Assembly: GCA_024178355.1 (NCBI GenBank)
Contig: JAMZNZ010000001.1
Coordinates: 124,001-188,000, forward strand
Source: Maricaulaceae bacterium EIL42A08
Lineage (GTDB): Bacteria; Pseudomonadota; Alphaproteobacteria; Caulobacterales; Maricaulaceae
Length of the DNA: 64,000 bases
Direction of reading: 5' to 3'
The notes under the pieces are model-generated. The model was given only the letters and a program-made list of their open reading frames with translations, searched no databases and was not told where the DNA came from. Position 1 is the stretch's first letter; every line of letters begins with the position of its first letter. The translations under genes and the position numbers were made by a program. Below, one piece after another: positions 52,235 through 61,951 of this stretch.

Positions 52235-54361
52235 CTAAACAATACTCAGCAAGGTATCAGTCATTTCCTTAGACGCCTGAAGCAGTCGCGCCGAGGCGTT
52301 GTAGGCCTGCTGATAAAGCGTCATGCGGGCCAGCTCTTCATCGAGGTTGACCCCTTCCACATCGCTACGCTTCTGATCGGCCGCAGCCTTCACAGACTGA
52401 GAGGCCAATTCGGCGCGCTCTGCACGGGCTGCACGGGAACCCACATCGCCAGCAAGCCGGGCACCGAATTCTTCCAGACCCGCCATACCCCCAGCAAGGC
52501 TGCCTGCGCCTTCAAAACGGCGCTTGGTCGTCAGGGATGCCGCCAGGTCCTGGCCGCCGCGATTATCGCCTTCAAACAGGATCAGATCGCCAGGGACCGA
52601 GGCCCCCGTCAGGTCAAGGCGCGCCATGGCAAGTCGGCCTGAGTCCGACCGAATGGCGGGATCAACTTGCAGCGCCTCGGACCGGTTCATGCGGGCGGCA
52701 TCGCCCAAACCGAAGAGCTGGGAGAAGGACTGGCCACTCGCGGCTCGCAGAGTGGAGTCGCTGGCCAGATTAACGTCATACTGTTCATAGCCAGCCGCTG
52801 GCGTGAAGCGCAGATGGCCATTGGCATCGAGCGCAAAGCTGCCGTACTGGCCAATGCCGGTGGTCGGGCTGTTCAGCGCCGCAATCTGGTCAGCGAGGGT
52901 GGACCCCGTCACTGGCACCGCCACCTCCAGCGCACGCCTCCCGTCCGGCGTAAAGACATTAAACCCAAGCTCGCCACCGGCTGTCAGCTGATGGAAGCTG
53001 CCCGGCTCAAGACCTGTGTCAAAGAAGCCAGGGCGCGCCGCGTCGACGATGTCATTGAGGCCAAAGAAGTGGGCAAAGCCGCGTCCGCCAATGGACGAAG
53101 GATCAGCTTCGTCCTGAACCGTGGCGATGCCGTTTGCGCCATTGGTTGCGGTAATGGTGAGCTGACCATTGGTGAAGGTCGCCGTCGCGTCGCCTGCAAA
53201 CGCGGTGTTCAGCTGCGTCACTAGGTCGGCGATGAGCGGGGCTGCGTTGCCGTCGACAGTAAAGCCAGCGGCACCAACCTGAACTTCCACCGAGCGCACC
53301 AGCGAACCATCGGCGCCGACAACTGCAAGGCGGGCAGCACCCGAACCGGTAAGAATATCGCTGCTGACAAGGCCGGTCTGGCGCCCCTCGAGAGAGTTCG
53401 GCGCAGGATAGGACGAGCTATTGTTGTGCGCGGCATTAAGGCCATCGGCAACACCGGCAGCAAACTCAGCCAGTCCAGCAGCGATCGCCGGCAACTCCTG
53501 ATCCCGTAGCTCCATCAGGCCACGGATCTGGCCCGACTGGATTGCCGGCGTCAGGTCAACTTGCGCGCCGGAGGCTGAAACAACGGCAGTAATGGAACCA
53601 TAATCGATGCCATAAGCCCCGGTGCCAGCCGGAGTGTAATCAAGCTCTAGGCGTGAATTGTCGAGAAGCGTGGTACCGTTTCCGGTGCGCACAAAAATGC
53701 GGCCGTCAGCCTGATAGTCAGCCCGCACATCCATATAGGTGGAGAGCTCATCCATCAGCTCCGCCTGACGGTTGGCCGTGCCGGAGGTGTCCGTCACGCT
53801 GGCGCTCAGCGCTTGAGCCTCGGAGTTGAGCGCCTGCATCTCCGCCAGGATTTCGTTGACCCGTTCAACACCGGCCGCGATGCGCTGATCAGCTTCGTCC
53901 CGCATGCCGCGAATTTCCACTGACAGGCGTTGTGCCTCATCAAAGAAAGTCTGGATATCGCTGGCTGCGGACAGGCGCGCCACGCGCTCAGCGCTGTCGG
54001 TCGCCGCTGAACCCAGCGACGAAAACGCCTGGTTTAAACGCCCGAACAGGGCACCCTCGTCGTCCGGCGCACCGAACTGGGCTTGCAAGCGGTCGAGCGT
54101 TGAGGCCAGCACTTCCGCAGCCGATGCATCAGATCCGGCTCGCAACGACGCGGCCTGAAGATAGCGGTCAGTGACGCGCTCGATCCCGACGATCTCAACG
54201 CCCATACCCTGACCGGCAGCGTTACGGGCGGTCTGATTGATTTCGGTGCGGGCGTAACCGGCGGTATTGACGTTGGCCACATTGTTGGACGCAGTGCGCA
54301 TGCCAAGCTGTGCAGCCTGCAGTCCAGACAGGGCATTGCCGATAATTCCGTTCAAGGACAT
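52235..54361 (-). CDS. flgK: Flagellar hook-associated protein FlgK (HAP1)
   Basis: 708 residues. It forms the ring directly on the hook tip, below FlgL. The rod/hook N-terminal motif SGLQAAQLGMRTASNNVANV with NTAGYARTE is unmistakable, and the C-terminal VNLDEELARMTLYQQAYNAS with SKEMTDTLLSIV pairs with it. The middle is a long Ala/Gly-rich region. ATG 54361 has AAAGGAG eight bases upstream; a GTG six bases earlier is too close. A sigma-54-type promoter lies about 180 bases upstream, leaving a long leader. Divergent from fliK. Confidence 0.96.
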   Translation of the reverse strand: MSLNGIIGNALSGLQAAQLGMRTASNNVANVNTAGYARTEINQTARNAAGQGMGVEIVGIERVTDRYLQAASLRAGSDASAAEVLASTLDRLQAQFGAPDDEGALFGRLNQAFSSLGSAATDSAERVARLSAASDIQTFFDEAQRLSVEIRGMRDEADQRIAAGVERVNEILAEMQALNSEAQALSASVTDTSGTANRQAELMDELSTYMDVRADYQADGRIFVRTGNGTTLLDNSRLELDYTPAGTGAYGIDYGSITAVVSASGAQVDLTPAIQSGQIRGLMELRDQELPAIAAGLAEFAAGVADGLNAAHNNSSSYPAPNSLEGRQTGLVSSDILTGSGAARLAVVGADGSLVRSVEVQVGAAGFTVDGNAAPLIADLVTQLNTAFAGDATATFTNGQLTITATNGANGIATVQDEADPSSIGGRGFAHFFGLNDIVDAARPGFFDTGLEPGSFHQLTAGGELGFNVFTPDGRRALEVAVPVTGSTLADQIAALNSPTTGIGQYGSFALDANGHLRFTPAAGYEQYDVNLASDSTLRAASGQSFSQLFGLGDAARMNRSEALQVDPAIRSDSGRLAMARLDLTGASVPGDLILFEGDNRGGQDLAASLTTKRRFEGAGSLAGGMAGLEEFGARLAGDVGSRAARAERAELASQSVKAAADQKRSDVEGVNLDEELARMTLYQQAYNASARLLQASKEMTDTLLSIV

Positions 54362-54551
54362 GCCCACTCTCCTTTAACCGTATAAAGGCGCTTTGTGCCG
54401 GGTAACGGGCAAAGTCTGCCGACCTCAAGCCATGGCGAACGCTGGACATCAAAGCCCACCGCACCACCGTATATCCCTGAAATCGATATCACTTTTGTCA
54501 TTACTCCAGTTTGCACGCGCACTCCGAACAGAAGTCTTCGTGAAGAAGAAG

Positions 54552-54568
54552 CGCAAAGGTTGGGCCAA
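54552..54568 (-). promoter_or_regulatory. Sigma-54-type promoter for flgK-flgL
   Basis: Read leftward: TTGGCCC-AACC-TTTGC. GG (-24) and GC (-12) are exactly 12 bases apart and match the TGGC...TTGC consensus. Predicted start lies near 54541, 180 bases before the flgK ATG. Confidence 0.7.
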
Positions 54569-54708
54569 GTTCTCAAACCCGATCCCAAGGCCGCAACGAC
54601 GGTAAAAACAGCCGAGTGGAGGCGGCAGACTCTGCCGGTTCCGGCGCGTTAAGCTCAGTAAATAGAATTTTACCCACTGATTTATATAATGTTTTCGGCA
54701 CATCGTAC

Positions 54709-54726
54709 TTGGCGCGCCATTTGCAG
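54709..54726 (+). promoter_or_regulatory. Sigma-54-type promoter for fliK-flgD-flgE
   Basis: TTGGCGCG-CCAT-TTGCA. GG at 54711-54712 and GC at 54723-54724 are 12 bases apart, an excellent -24/-12 match. Predicted start is near 54736, about 90 bases before the fliK ATG. Confidence 0.8.
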
Positions 54727-54826
54727 ACCCGTGAGATGACCGCGCCGGCAAAAGGCCAGCGCTGATTTGAAAGCGGCAAAATGCGCACCCTGGTAGTTTT
54801 GATCCGACGTGAAGGACACAGCGCGC

Positions 54827-56440
54827 ATGCCGTCACCGGCCACGCCACCCTCAATCTTCCCTGCCGCCGCTCCGGCCGGCAGCCAGCGTGAGCCTCAGGG
54901 TAAGGCCGCTGAAGACTCGAGCGCAGCTGAAGCATTCGCGGCGGCTTTGGGCAATGCTGTAAACGCTGCTGCTGGCAAGCACTCGGCGACGGCTAAGACG
55001 GATACCGGCGCCAAGGCACAAGCCGAAGCCACGAATGCCATCTCTGCTGCTACAGACATTGAAACGACTGATGCAGTGCCAACGGCTAGTCCTGGGATCC
55101 GGGGTGAAGGACAGGACCAACGCCCCGACCAGAGTGCCCTGTTTGCGGCTCTTCCTGCCTCTTCGCAGGCTGAACCGGCCGACGCGCCTGTAACCATGCC
55201 GGACCCGAGCCCGGCAGCCGGGAAAGCTGATCCGGCGCAAGCCGAACGTCCGACCTCCGGCCAGGTCCGCGCTGATGAGGTGAAGGCGGACCCGCTGACC
55301 GCTAGAGAGACGCGCGCGAGTGAGGTTCTGACCCGCCTGATGACGGAAGGTCAGCGCACCGAGGGGGCGAAAGCGACCGCACCTGAGGGTAATGAAGCGC
55401 GCCTTGCTGGTCTTACCAAAGCCCTGGACGCGGCAACCGGCAAATCGACCGAGAAAGCGGCGACGCCGAAGGCGGCTGAAGCGCAGACTGCGTCACCAGC
55501 GAATAATCAGACCCAGGCGCAAGGTGAGGCCCAGCTTGCGAGGACCGAAGATAATGAAGCCCAGCAAGCTGGCGTGGAACGTCTTAAGGGCGCCAAGCCC
55601 GCGAGCGAACGCACGCCGGGCGAATTGCTGCGCAGTGATATTCGCCATGCGCGCGCTGAAGCTGGGCGCAGCGTTGAAACATCGGCTGCCAAAGCTTCTG
55701 ATGCCAAGTCAGCTATTTCCGGCTCAAGCGCCTCTGAAATAAAGTCGGACGTCTCTGCAAGTGCTACAGCACGTGCTGCCAACCCGTCCGCAAGTATTCC
55801 GCCCGCCATTCAGGCCATGCCCGCCTTTGAGTTCATGCTGGCTGGCCTGCCCCAGGGTGGTGAGCTGATGCTGGATGAAGTGGCGTTAGACCAAGCTCTG
55901 TCAAAATCTGACACCGTCTTTGATCCTGCCGCAGCAAAAGTGGACGCGCGCGCCGAGATCCGCACCGCGTCAACCTTGCAATTTGCTCAAGGCCCGCGCC
56001 TGACACCACAGAGCGCTCAAACCATGGCCGCTCAGATCGCCCAGCGCTTCAATGAAGGCAGCCGGGTGTTTGATATCCGCATGGATCCGCCAGAGCTGGG
56101 CCGTGTCGAAGTGCGCCTTGAAGTCGGCAAGGACAACTCCGTTCGCGCTGTTCTGACAGCCGAACGCACCGAAACGCTGGCTGAACTTCAGCGCTCGGCC
56201 CGAGAGCTGGAGCGCGCCCTCACCGAAGCGGGTCTGGATGTGGGCGAGGACGCCCTCTCCTTCTCGCTGAGTGATGAGGGCAGCAGCCTGTTTGACGATA
56301 ATCGCTCAGAGACCGGACCAAACACGCCGGTCTTTGTTGATGGCGAAAGCGGCCCTGAAAGCCTTCAAGGCCCGCTCGCCTCTGTATCCACCTACGGATT
56401 TTTACTGGCCCGGGCTGAAGGCCTGGATGTGAGCGTCTGA
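54827..56440 (+). CDS. fliK: Flagellar hook-length control protein FliK
   Basis: 537 residues. It acts as a secreted molecular ruler and switches export specificity at FlhB when the hook is complete. Residues ~1-340 are low-complexity, rich in Ala, Glu, Lys, Thr and Ser with few hydrophobics, as expected of the ruler part. Residues ~395-475 match the conserved C-terminal hook-length domain: FDIRMDPPELGRVEVRLEV followed by GKDNSVRAVLTAERTETLAE and LRRSAREL-like LQRSARELERAL. ATG 54827 has AAGGA ten bases upstream; a GTG at 54809 has none. It is followed by flgD after one base. Confidence 0.9.
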   Translation: MPSPATPPSIFPAAAPAGSQREPQGKAAEDSSAAEAFAAALGNAVNAAAGKHSATAKTDTGAKAQAEATNAISAATDIETTDAVPTASPGIRGEGQDQRPDQSALFAALPASSQAEPADAPVTMPDPSPAAGKADPAQAERPTSGQVRADEVKADPLTARETRASEVLTRLMTEGQRTEGAKATAPEGNEARLAGLTKALDAATGKSTEKAATPKAAEAQTASPANNQTQAQGEAQLARTEDNEAQQAGVERLKGAKPASERTPGELLRSDIRHARAEAGRSVETSAAKASDAKSAISGSSASEIKSDVSASATARAANPSASIPPAIQAMPAFEFMLAGLPQGGELMLDEVALDQALSKSDTVFDPAAAKVDARAEIRTASTLQFAQGPRLTPQSAQTMAAQIAQRFNEGSRVFDIRMDPPELGRVEVRLEVGKDNSVRAVLTAERTETLAELQRSARELERALTEAGLDVGEDALSFSLSDEGSSLFDDNRSETGPNTPVFVDGESGPESLQGPLASVSTYGFLLARAEGLDVSV

Positions 56441-56441
56441 C

Positions 56442-57119
56442 ATGTTTGAACTCAACCCGATTGGCTCTGCCCTGCCGAATGCCACAGCCTCCAACGATAC
56501 GGTTGGCGCTGCGGCTGATCTGGCAGACAATTTCGACACCTTCCTGACGCTGCTGACCGAGCAGCTTCAGAACCAGGACCCGCTCAATCCGATGGATTCA
56601 CAGCAGTTCGTCAGCCAGCTGGTGGAGTTTTCCAGCGTTGAGCAGCAGATCGCGTCCAACCAGTCGCTTGAAGGCCTCCTTGAGCTACAGGCTGCCGGTG
56701 CCCGCATGTCGGCAGTTGAATTTGTCGGTCGCCAGGTGACCGTGTCGACGCCAAACGCGGCGCTGCAGAACGGCGCGGCGAAGTGGGATTACGCCCTGCC
56801 GCGCGGGGCCCAGACAAGCGAGCTGATGATCACCAACCAGCAGGGCACGGTCGTTGCCACACTGCCAGGTGAGACCGGCGCCGGACAGCATTCGATCAGC
56901 TGGGATGGCCGAACCAATTCAGGGACCACCGCACCAGACGGGGTCTACACGCTGAATGTTGTCGCCAGAGACAGTAACGACGCCGCGATCGAAGCGAGCG
57001 TGCGCATCACCGACCGGGCCACCGGTGTGGAGATGATTGGTGACGACGTCATGGTCGAGATCGGCGCTCTGCGCGTTCCGGCCGGGAATGTAATTGCTGT
57101 GCGCGAAGGCGTCAGCTGA
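56442..57119 (+). CDS. flgD: Flagellar hook capping protein FlgD
   Basis: 225 residues. It caps the growing hook and guides FlgE subunits into place. The N-terminal export/capping motif FLTLLTEQLQNQDPLNPMDS and QFVSQLVEFSSVEQ is the family hallmark; the C-terminal two-thirds forms the Tudor-like and Ig-like domains, with QHSISWDGRTNSGTTAPDGV. It sits one base after fliK, and 100 bases before flgE, in the same rightward transcription unit. A GC-rich hairpin at 57130-57155 separates it from flgE. Confidence 0.95.
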   Translation: MFELNPIGSALPNATASNDTVGAAADLADNFDTFLTLLTEQLQNQDPLNPMDSQQFVSQLVEFSSVEQQIASNQSLEGLLELQAAGARMSAVEFVGRQVTVSTPNAALQNGAAKWDYALPRGAQTSELMITNQQGTVVATLPGETGAGQHSISWDGRTNSGTTAPDGVYTLNVVARDSNDAAIEASVRITDRATGVEMIGDDVMVEIGALRVPAGNVIAVREGVS

Positions 57120-57129
57120 TAAAACTGAG

Positions 57130-57155
57130 CGCTCGCGGACAAAGCCGCGGGCGCA
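57130..57155 (+). promoter_or_regulatory. Intercistronic hairpin between flgD and flgE
   Basis: GCGCTCGCGG / CCGCGGGCGC, a 10-bp stem with one G-T pair and a six-base loop, without a U-run. It could protect the flgE message or limit read-through. Confidence 0.5.
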
Positions 57156-57219
57156 CATAGGAGGATCGGGCGCGCAGGACGCGAAGCTCCGTGACAAGAG
57201 ATAACAACGGGAGACTGGG

Positions 57220-58611
57220 ATGAGCATCAATTCTGCCCTCGCCGCCGGGGCCTCTGGCCTTCTGGCCAATTCAAGCGCATTGGCCGCGATTTCCGACAAT
57301 ATTGCGAACGTGAATACGGTCGGTTTTAAGCGTATTAATACAACCTTCTCGCCCAACTACAAGATTGATGGCGGCGGAGAGGCGCGTTACGCCGCAGGCG
57401 GTGTTAGTTCCAACTCACGTGTGGAGTTGAACACCCCAGGCCTTCTGAATCCCGGATCAAGCCCAACAGATATGGCTATCGATGGGAATGGATTTTTCGT
57501 GGTGCGGCCAAGTCCTGACAATTCTTCCGGATCCGATGCCGTGCTCTTTACCCGTTCGGGCTCATTCCAGACGGACGAGTCTGGTTTTCTGCGCAACGAC
57601 TCCGGCCAGTACCTTTTCGCCTGGCCAGTCGAGCCGGATGGGACTGTGGTCCAGAACCCCTCGAACCTGAACGAGCTGGAGGCAGTCAATTTCTCCAATA
57701 TTGGCGGCACCGCTGATCCAACTAGCTCGGTGCGTATCAACGCTAATTTGCGCGCTAGTGAACAGGTCTCGCCTACGGCGGCAACATATGACGCAACGAT
57801 TGCTGCAAGCAACATGGCTTCGGGCTCGGTGACCCCGAATTTCCAGCGCACTATCCAGATTTACGATACACAAGGGGGCGTGCGATCCGTAACGCTGTCG
57901 CTGCTCAAGTCGACCGTCGCGAACCAGTGGCACGCCGAACTGCATGTGGACCCGGCGAGCGATGTCACGACTGGTGCCGGGCTCAATAACGGCCAAATCG
58001 CTACAGGCATTATCGCCTTCGACACTAATGGCCAGATTGATCCTGGAACCACGACGCTACCGACCACCCTTACCTTCTTGGGCTCTGACAACGCCGCGCC
58101 TCTGGGCATGACGGACGCGCAATGGGCTGCTAGCACTGGCGTGGGCGGACAGACAGTCACTCTTGATCTCGGCGCGGCGGGCAGCCCGGGCGGCGTGACC
58201 CAGTTCGAAAGTCCTTCAGTGCTGAACTCCACAGTCGTGGATGGCGCGCTATTTGGAGAGTTCGCTGGCGTGCAAGTCAGCCCGGACGGCTTCATTTCCG
58301 CGCGCTTTACCAACGGCGTGGTTCGTGAGGTCTACCAGGTACCCGTTGCAACGGTCCTAAATCCAAACGGAATGGCCTCTGTGGGCGGTGCCAGTTTCCA
58401 GATCACCGACGATTCTGGTGCCTTTACGCTCAATGCACCTGGCGCAGGTGCCTCGGGGAAGATTGCAGGCTCAACGCTGGAGAACTCCAATGTCGACATC
58501 GCCACGGAGTTCGCCAGCTTGATCATTACCCAGCGCGCTTATTCGGCGTCATCGCGGATCATTACAACCGCTGATGAAATGCTGAACGAAGCCATCCAGA
58601 TGAAGCGATAA
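57220..58611 (+). CDS. flgE: Flagellar hook protein FlgE
   Basis: 463 residues, the building unit of the hook. The N-terminal rod/hook motif SGLLANSSALAAISDNIANV-NTVGFKR and the C-terminal VDIATEFASLIITQRAYSAS with ADEMLNEAIQMKR form the D0/D1 coiled coil; the intervening surface domains include DMAIDGNGFFVVR and LFTRSGSFQTDESG. GGGAG lies before the ATG. A strong terminator at 58647-58683 ends the fliK-flgD-flgE unit, and sciP follows under its own control. Confidence 0.96.
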   Translation: MSINSALAAGASGLLANSSALAAISDNIANVNTVGFKRINTTFSPNYKIDGGGEARYAAGGVSSNSRVELNTPGLLNPGSSPTDMAIDGNGFFVVRPSPDNSSGSDAVLFTRSGSFQTDESGFLRNDSGQYLFAWPVEPDGTVVQNPSNLNELEAVNFSNIGGTADPTSSVRINANLRASEQVSPTAATYDATIAASNMASGSVTPNFQRTIQIYDTQGGVRSVTLSLLKSTVANQWHAELHVDPASDVTTGAGLNNGQIATGIIAFDTNGQIDPGTTTLPTTLTFLGSDNAAPLGMTDAQWAASTGVGGQTVTLDLGAAGSPGGVTQFESPSVLNSTVVDGALFGEFAGVQVSPDGFISARFTNGVVREVYQVPVATVLNPNGMASVGGASFQITDDSGAFTLNAPGAGASGKIAGSTLENSNVDIATEFASLIITQRAYSASSRIITTADEMLNEAIQMKR

Positions 58612-58646
58612 ACCCTTTACCACCCGCCGTCCCACGGCCCACCTTG

Positions 58647-58683
58647 ACCCCGGCTCGCACCGCGCGCCGGGGTTAATTTTTTC
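58647..58683 (+). terminator. Terminator after flgE
   Basis: ACCCCGGC / GCCGGGGT stem with an 11-base GC-rich loop, followed by TAATTTTTTC. Confidence 0.88.
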
Positions 58684-58695
58684 TAAACATCTGAT

Positions 58696-58710
58696 TTAAC
58701 AAAATTTTAC
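58696..58710 (+). promoter_or_regulatory. Putative CtrA site upstream of sciP
   Basis: TTAA-CAAAATT-TTAC, one base from the consensus TTAA-N7-TTAA, followed by CC. It lies 94 bases before the sciP start. In Caulobacter sciP is a CtrA target, which raises the likelihood. Confidence 0.55.
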
Positions 58711-58803
58711 CCTGCGCTTTAGAGGTTCTTCAACCCGGCTGGCGTATAACCATTCTCATCAAGGGGCCACACAAGATGGCGTCGGATACAAAGGATGGGT
58801 CGG

Positions 58804-59076
58804 ATGGATCGTCGAGCGAAGAAAGAAAACTACGTAATTGGACCGGACGGCAGTCCGCTTACCATCGCGGATTTGCCAAACCCGGAAACCAAGCGCTGGG
58901 TCATCCGGCGCAAGGCTGAGGTCGTCGCCGCAGTTCGCGGTGGCCTGCTCAGCCTGGACGAGGCGTGTGATCGTTATCGCCTCACTGTGGAAGAATTTCT
59001 TTCATGGCAGCGGTCGATTGATCGCCACGGTCTTGCGGGCCTGCGCACCACGCGCATTCAACAATATCGCCAGTAA
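58804..59076 (+). CDS. sciP: SciP/DUF1153 family CtrA-inhibitory regulator
   Basis: A 90-residue helix-turn-helix protein that in Caulobacter binds CtrA-dependent promoters and blocks CtrA-mediated transcription in new swarmer cells. The family core is fully conserved: YVIGPDGSPLTIADLPNP, TKRWVIRRKAEVVAAVRGGL, LTVEEFLSWQRSIDRHGLAG. Its place between flgE and fliF is the same as in Caulobacter. ATG 58804 has AAAGGA eight bases upstream; the ATG nine bases earlier directly abuts the purine run. A hairpin follows at 59128-59156. Confidence 0.94.
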   Translation: MDRRAKKENYVIGPDGSPLTIADLPNPETKRWVIRRKAEVVAAVRGGLLSLDEACDRYRLTVEEFLSWQRSIDRHGLAGLRTTRIQQYRQ

Positions 59077-59127
59077 TCTGGCGGCCCCGCGTAAGGCAGA
59101 GCTAAAGATCAGTCCCCTTCTGATCGC

Positions 59128-59156
59128 GGGCGCGCACGGGATTTCTGTGCGCGCCC
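59128..59156 (+). terminator. Hairpin after sciP
   Basis: GGGCGCGCAC / GTGCGCGCCC, a perfect 10-bp stem with a nine-base loop, followed by CCCAGTGCGTTTT. Terminator-like, but the T-run is short and displaced. Confidence 0.6.
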
Positions 59157-59179
59157 CCAGTGCGTTTTGATTCAAGCTG

Positions 59180-59195
59180 TTAAGACCTCGTTTAC
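59180..59195 (+). promoter_or_regulatory. Possible CtrA site upstream of fliF
   Basis: TTAA-GACCTCG-TTTAC, one base from TTAA-N7-TTAA(C), about 85-100 bases before the likely fliF start. fliF promoters are CtrA-dependent in Caulobacter. Confidence 0.45.
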
Positions 59196-59278
59196 GCGGC
59201 TGGTGGGAAAAACTTGCCTACCGGGTGCTTCGCGCGCCCGATTTGCAAGTGAACACCACTGCCGGAGTAAGCGTCGCT

Positions 59279-60916
59279 GTGAACGCCTTTGTAGAGCAAC
59301 TTGCCCGCTTTGGCTGGGGCCGCCTCGCCGCCATTCTTGGCCTGACCGCTGGCGCAGCGGCCGCCCTGGTGATGTTTACCCTCACCATGAACGGGGCAAA
59401 TCAGTCGCTGCTATATGCGGGTCTGGCACCGGCCGACGCCGCTTCTGTGACCGAGCGCCTCGATCAGGCTGGCATCTCCTACGAGCTGCGCGATGGCGGC
59501 TCAGCTGTTTATGTGGCGTCCAGCGATGTGGACGACGCGCGGGTCCGCATCGCGTCAGGCGGCGCCCTGGGCTTTGGCTCGGTTGGCTACGAAATCTTTG
59601 ATGAAAGCGATGCGCTGGGCACCACCAGCTTTGTGCAGAATGTAAACGCTCGCCGCGCTCTGGAAGGCGAGCTCGCCCGCTCCATCAACACGCTGACAAA
59701 CATCTCTGGCGCTAGGGTGCACCTGGTGCTGCCCGAACGACGCCTGTTTTCCCGTGACCAACAGGAACCGTCGGCCTCCGTCGTGATCTCCGTCAATGGC
59801 CAGATGTCTTCTGGCCAGGTCGCAACTATCCGCAATCTGGTCGCCACGGCCGTGCCCGGCCTGTCGGCTAATCGCATTACGCTGGCTGATGACACGGGCC
59901 GCCTGCTAGCAAGCCCGTCTGATGGCGATATGGCCAGCACTGCAGCTTTGGAGGATCGCCGCGCGGATGTGGAAGAGCGCCTGCGCACCCGTATCCTGGA
60001 TCTGGTTGAAGGCGTGGTCGGCCCCGGTGCTGCGCGCGTTGCAGTGACTGCGGAACTTGATCGCGCCAGCAGCACCTCAACCCAGCTTCAATTTGATCCA
60101 GAGGGTCAGGTCGAGGTCAGTCGCCGTCAGACCACTGAGGAGAGCGAAGAACCGCTCAATGACGGTGCCGTCTCGGTTTCGGAGAACCAGCCTGACGGTG
60201 CTGGCGGTGAACCATCGGCTGCGCAGCTGGCCCGTTCCTCCGCGGCAACAACCGAGCGCAACTACCAAAACTCTCAAACAACGACGACCACCGTGCGCGA
60301 AGCCGGTCAGTTGACTCGCCTGGCGGTCTCGGTGGTTGTCGATCAGATCACTACTCGAAACGAGGATGGCAGCTTCAGTTTTGAGCCGCGCCAGGACATG
60401 GACCAAATCCGCTCCCTCGTCGCAGCAGCCGCAGGCATGTCACTTGATCCGGAAGTTCGGGCTGAAAACAACCAGATCCTGGAAGTCAGCCAGATGCAGT
60501 TTTCGCGTCCGGACCTGACGCTGGGCACCCCTGCTCCGTCTGGTTTCCAGGTCTCCCAGCTCGATTTCATGCGCATCGCGGAGATCGCAGTTCTGTTCAT
60601 CACCGCCGTTCTGATCATCTTCCTGGTCGCGCGCCCGCTGATTAAAGGGGCGATTGCAGGCGGCGATGGCGGACAGCGAGCCATCGGTTCAAACGTCAGC
60701 GCGAATGCAGCGGCTTTGACCAACTCAACCGCCATGCTGCCTGAGGACGGCTCGGCTCCGGCCATGCTGGAAGGCGCTGGCGAAGACAATATCGACATCG
60801 CCCAGATCGACGGCAGCGTGAAGAAATCCTCTCTGCGAAAGGTCGCAGAGCTGGTCGACAATCACCCCGATGAAACCATCGGCATACTGCGCACCTGGAT
60901 GCATGAGAACGCATAA
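59279..60916 (+). CDS. fliF: Flagellar MS-ring protein FliF
   Basis: 545 residues. It builds the membrane-embedded MS ring that anchors rotor and export apparatus. TM1 is near residues 16-35; the YscJ-like ring-building domain follows ([58 protein letters not shown]); TM2 ([19 protein letters not shown]) is near 442; the C-terminal cytosolic tail ([20 protein letters not shown]) binds FliG. The start is uncertain: GTG 59279 has GGAG 11 bases upstream and gives an N-terminus of the usual length; GTG 59249 or 59225 would add 10-18 residues. One-base overlap with fliG. Confidence 0.94.
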   Translation: MNAFVEQLARFGWGRLAAILGLTAGAAAALVMFTLTMNGANQSLLYAGLAPADAASVTERLDQAGISYELRDGGSAVYVASSDVDDARVRIASGGALGFGSVGYEIFDESDALGTTSFVQNVNARRALEGELARSINTLTNISGARVHLVLPERRLFSRDQQEPSASVVISVNGQMSSGQVATIRNLVATAVPGLSANRITLADDTGRLLASPSDGDMASTAALEDRRADVEERLRTRILDLVEGVVGPGAARVAVTAELDRASSTSTQLQFDPEGQVEVSRRQTTEESEEPLNDGAVSVSENQPDGAGGEPSAAQLARSSAATTERNYQNSQTTTTTVREAGQLTRLAVSVVVDQITTRNEDGSFSFEPRQDMDQIRSLVAAAAGMSLDPEVRAENNQILEVSQMQFSRPDLTLGTPAPSGFQVSQLDFMRIAEIAVLFITAVLIIFLVARPLIKGAIAGGDGGQRAIGSNVSANAAALTNSTAMLPEDGSAPAMLEGAGEDNIDIAQIDGSVKKSSLRKVAELVDNHPDETIGILRTWMHENA

Positions 60917-61941
60917 TGGCTACGACCGGTCGCAAAATTGATGATCCCAGCGAGCTGGCGGGCCCTGAAAAGGCAGCCGTAATCCTGCTTGCGCTTGGGG
61001 ATGAACAAAGATCCGTCTGGGAGCAGATGGACGATGAGGAAATCCGCGTCGTCTCTCAAGCGATGGTGGGCCTCGGCAACGTCACCGCCAATGCGGTTGA
61101 AAAACTCATTACTGAATTTGTTGGCTCGATGTCCTCGACCGGCTCCATTGTGGGTTCGGTTGATCAGGCCCAGCGCCTGCTGTCGTCCTTCCTGCCGGAG
61201 GACAAGGTCGACCAGATCATGGAAGAGCTGCGCGGTCCGGCTGGCCGGACCATGTGGGACAAGCTGGCCAATGTGAACGAGACGGTTCTGGCGAACTATC
61301 TGAAGAATGAATACCCGCAGACGGTATCGGTGGTGCTTTCCAAGGTGCGCCCTGACCACGCCGCGAGCGTGCTGGCCGCGCTGCCGGAGGACTTCGCTCT
61401 GGAAGTCGTGATGCGGATGCTGCGGATGGAGCCGGTACAGCGCGAAATCATCGAGAAGATCGAGGAGACGCTGCGCACCGAGTTCATGAGCAATCTGGCG
61501 CGCACCTCCAAGCAGGACAGCCACGAGCTGATGGCTGACATCTTCAACAATTTCGATCGCCAGACCGAGAACCGCTTCCTGGCGAGCCTGGAAGAACGCA
61601 ATCGCGACAGCGCAGAGAAAATCCGCTCGCTGATGTTCGTCTTTGAAGACCTCGGCAAGCTTGATCCGCAGGGCGTTCAGACCCTGCTGCGTCAGGTGCC
61701 GAAGGATCAGCTGGGTCTGGCCCTCAAAGGAACCTCCGACACGCTGCGTGACATGTTCTTTTCCAACATGTCTGAACGGGCCGCGAAAATCCTGCGTGAA
61801 GACATGGCCGCCTTGGGTCCGGTGCGTCTGAAAGACGTCGATGGTGCCCAGCAGGCCATGGTGAACCTGGCTAAAGACCTCGCCGCCAAGGGCGAAATCC
61901 TCATCGCCGACGGCGGCGGTGAAGACGAGCTGATTTACTAG
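60916..61941 (+). CDS. fliG: Flagellar motor switch protein FliG
   Basis: 341 residues in the three ARM-like domains of FliG. Residues ~15-100 bind FliF ([16 protein letters not shown]), the middle domain carries [20 protein letters not shown] (EYPQ in place of the enteric EHPQ), and the C-terminal domain has the charged torque helix [20 protein letters not shown]. It couples MS ring to C ring and interacts with stator MotA. Its ATG overlaps the fliF stop (TAATG), so translation is coupled. Confidence 0.97.
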   Translation: MATTGRKIDDPSELAGPEKAAVILLALGDEQRSVWEQMDDEEIRVVSQAMVGLGNVTANAVEKLITEFVGSMSSTGSIVGSVDQAQRLLSSFLPEDKVDQIMEELRGPAGRTMWDKLANVNETVLANYLKNEYPQTVSVVLSKVRPDHAASVLAALPEDFALEVVMRMLRMEPVQREIIEKIEETLRTEFMSNLARTSKQDSHELMADIFNNFDRQTENRFLASLEERNRDSAEKIRSLMFVFEDLGKLDPQGVQTLLRQVPKDQLGLALKGTSDTLRDMFFSNMSERAAKILREDMAALGPVRLKDVDGAQQAMVNLAKDLAAKGEILIADGGGEDELIY

Positions 61942-61951
61942 GGAGGCGGAT

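Larger units (their letters stand above)
54362..54826. other. 465-base divergent flagellar control region
   Basis: No gene. It holds two sigma-54-type promoters pointing outward (54552-54568 leftward, 54709-54726 rightward), 140 bases apart, with an AT-rich block (54655-54700) between them that could host enhancer binding by FlbD. Confidence 0.65.
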
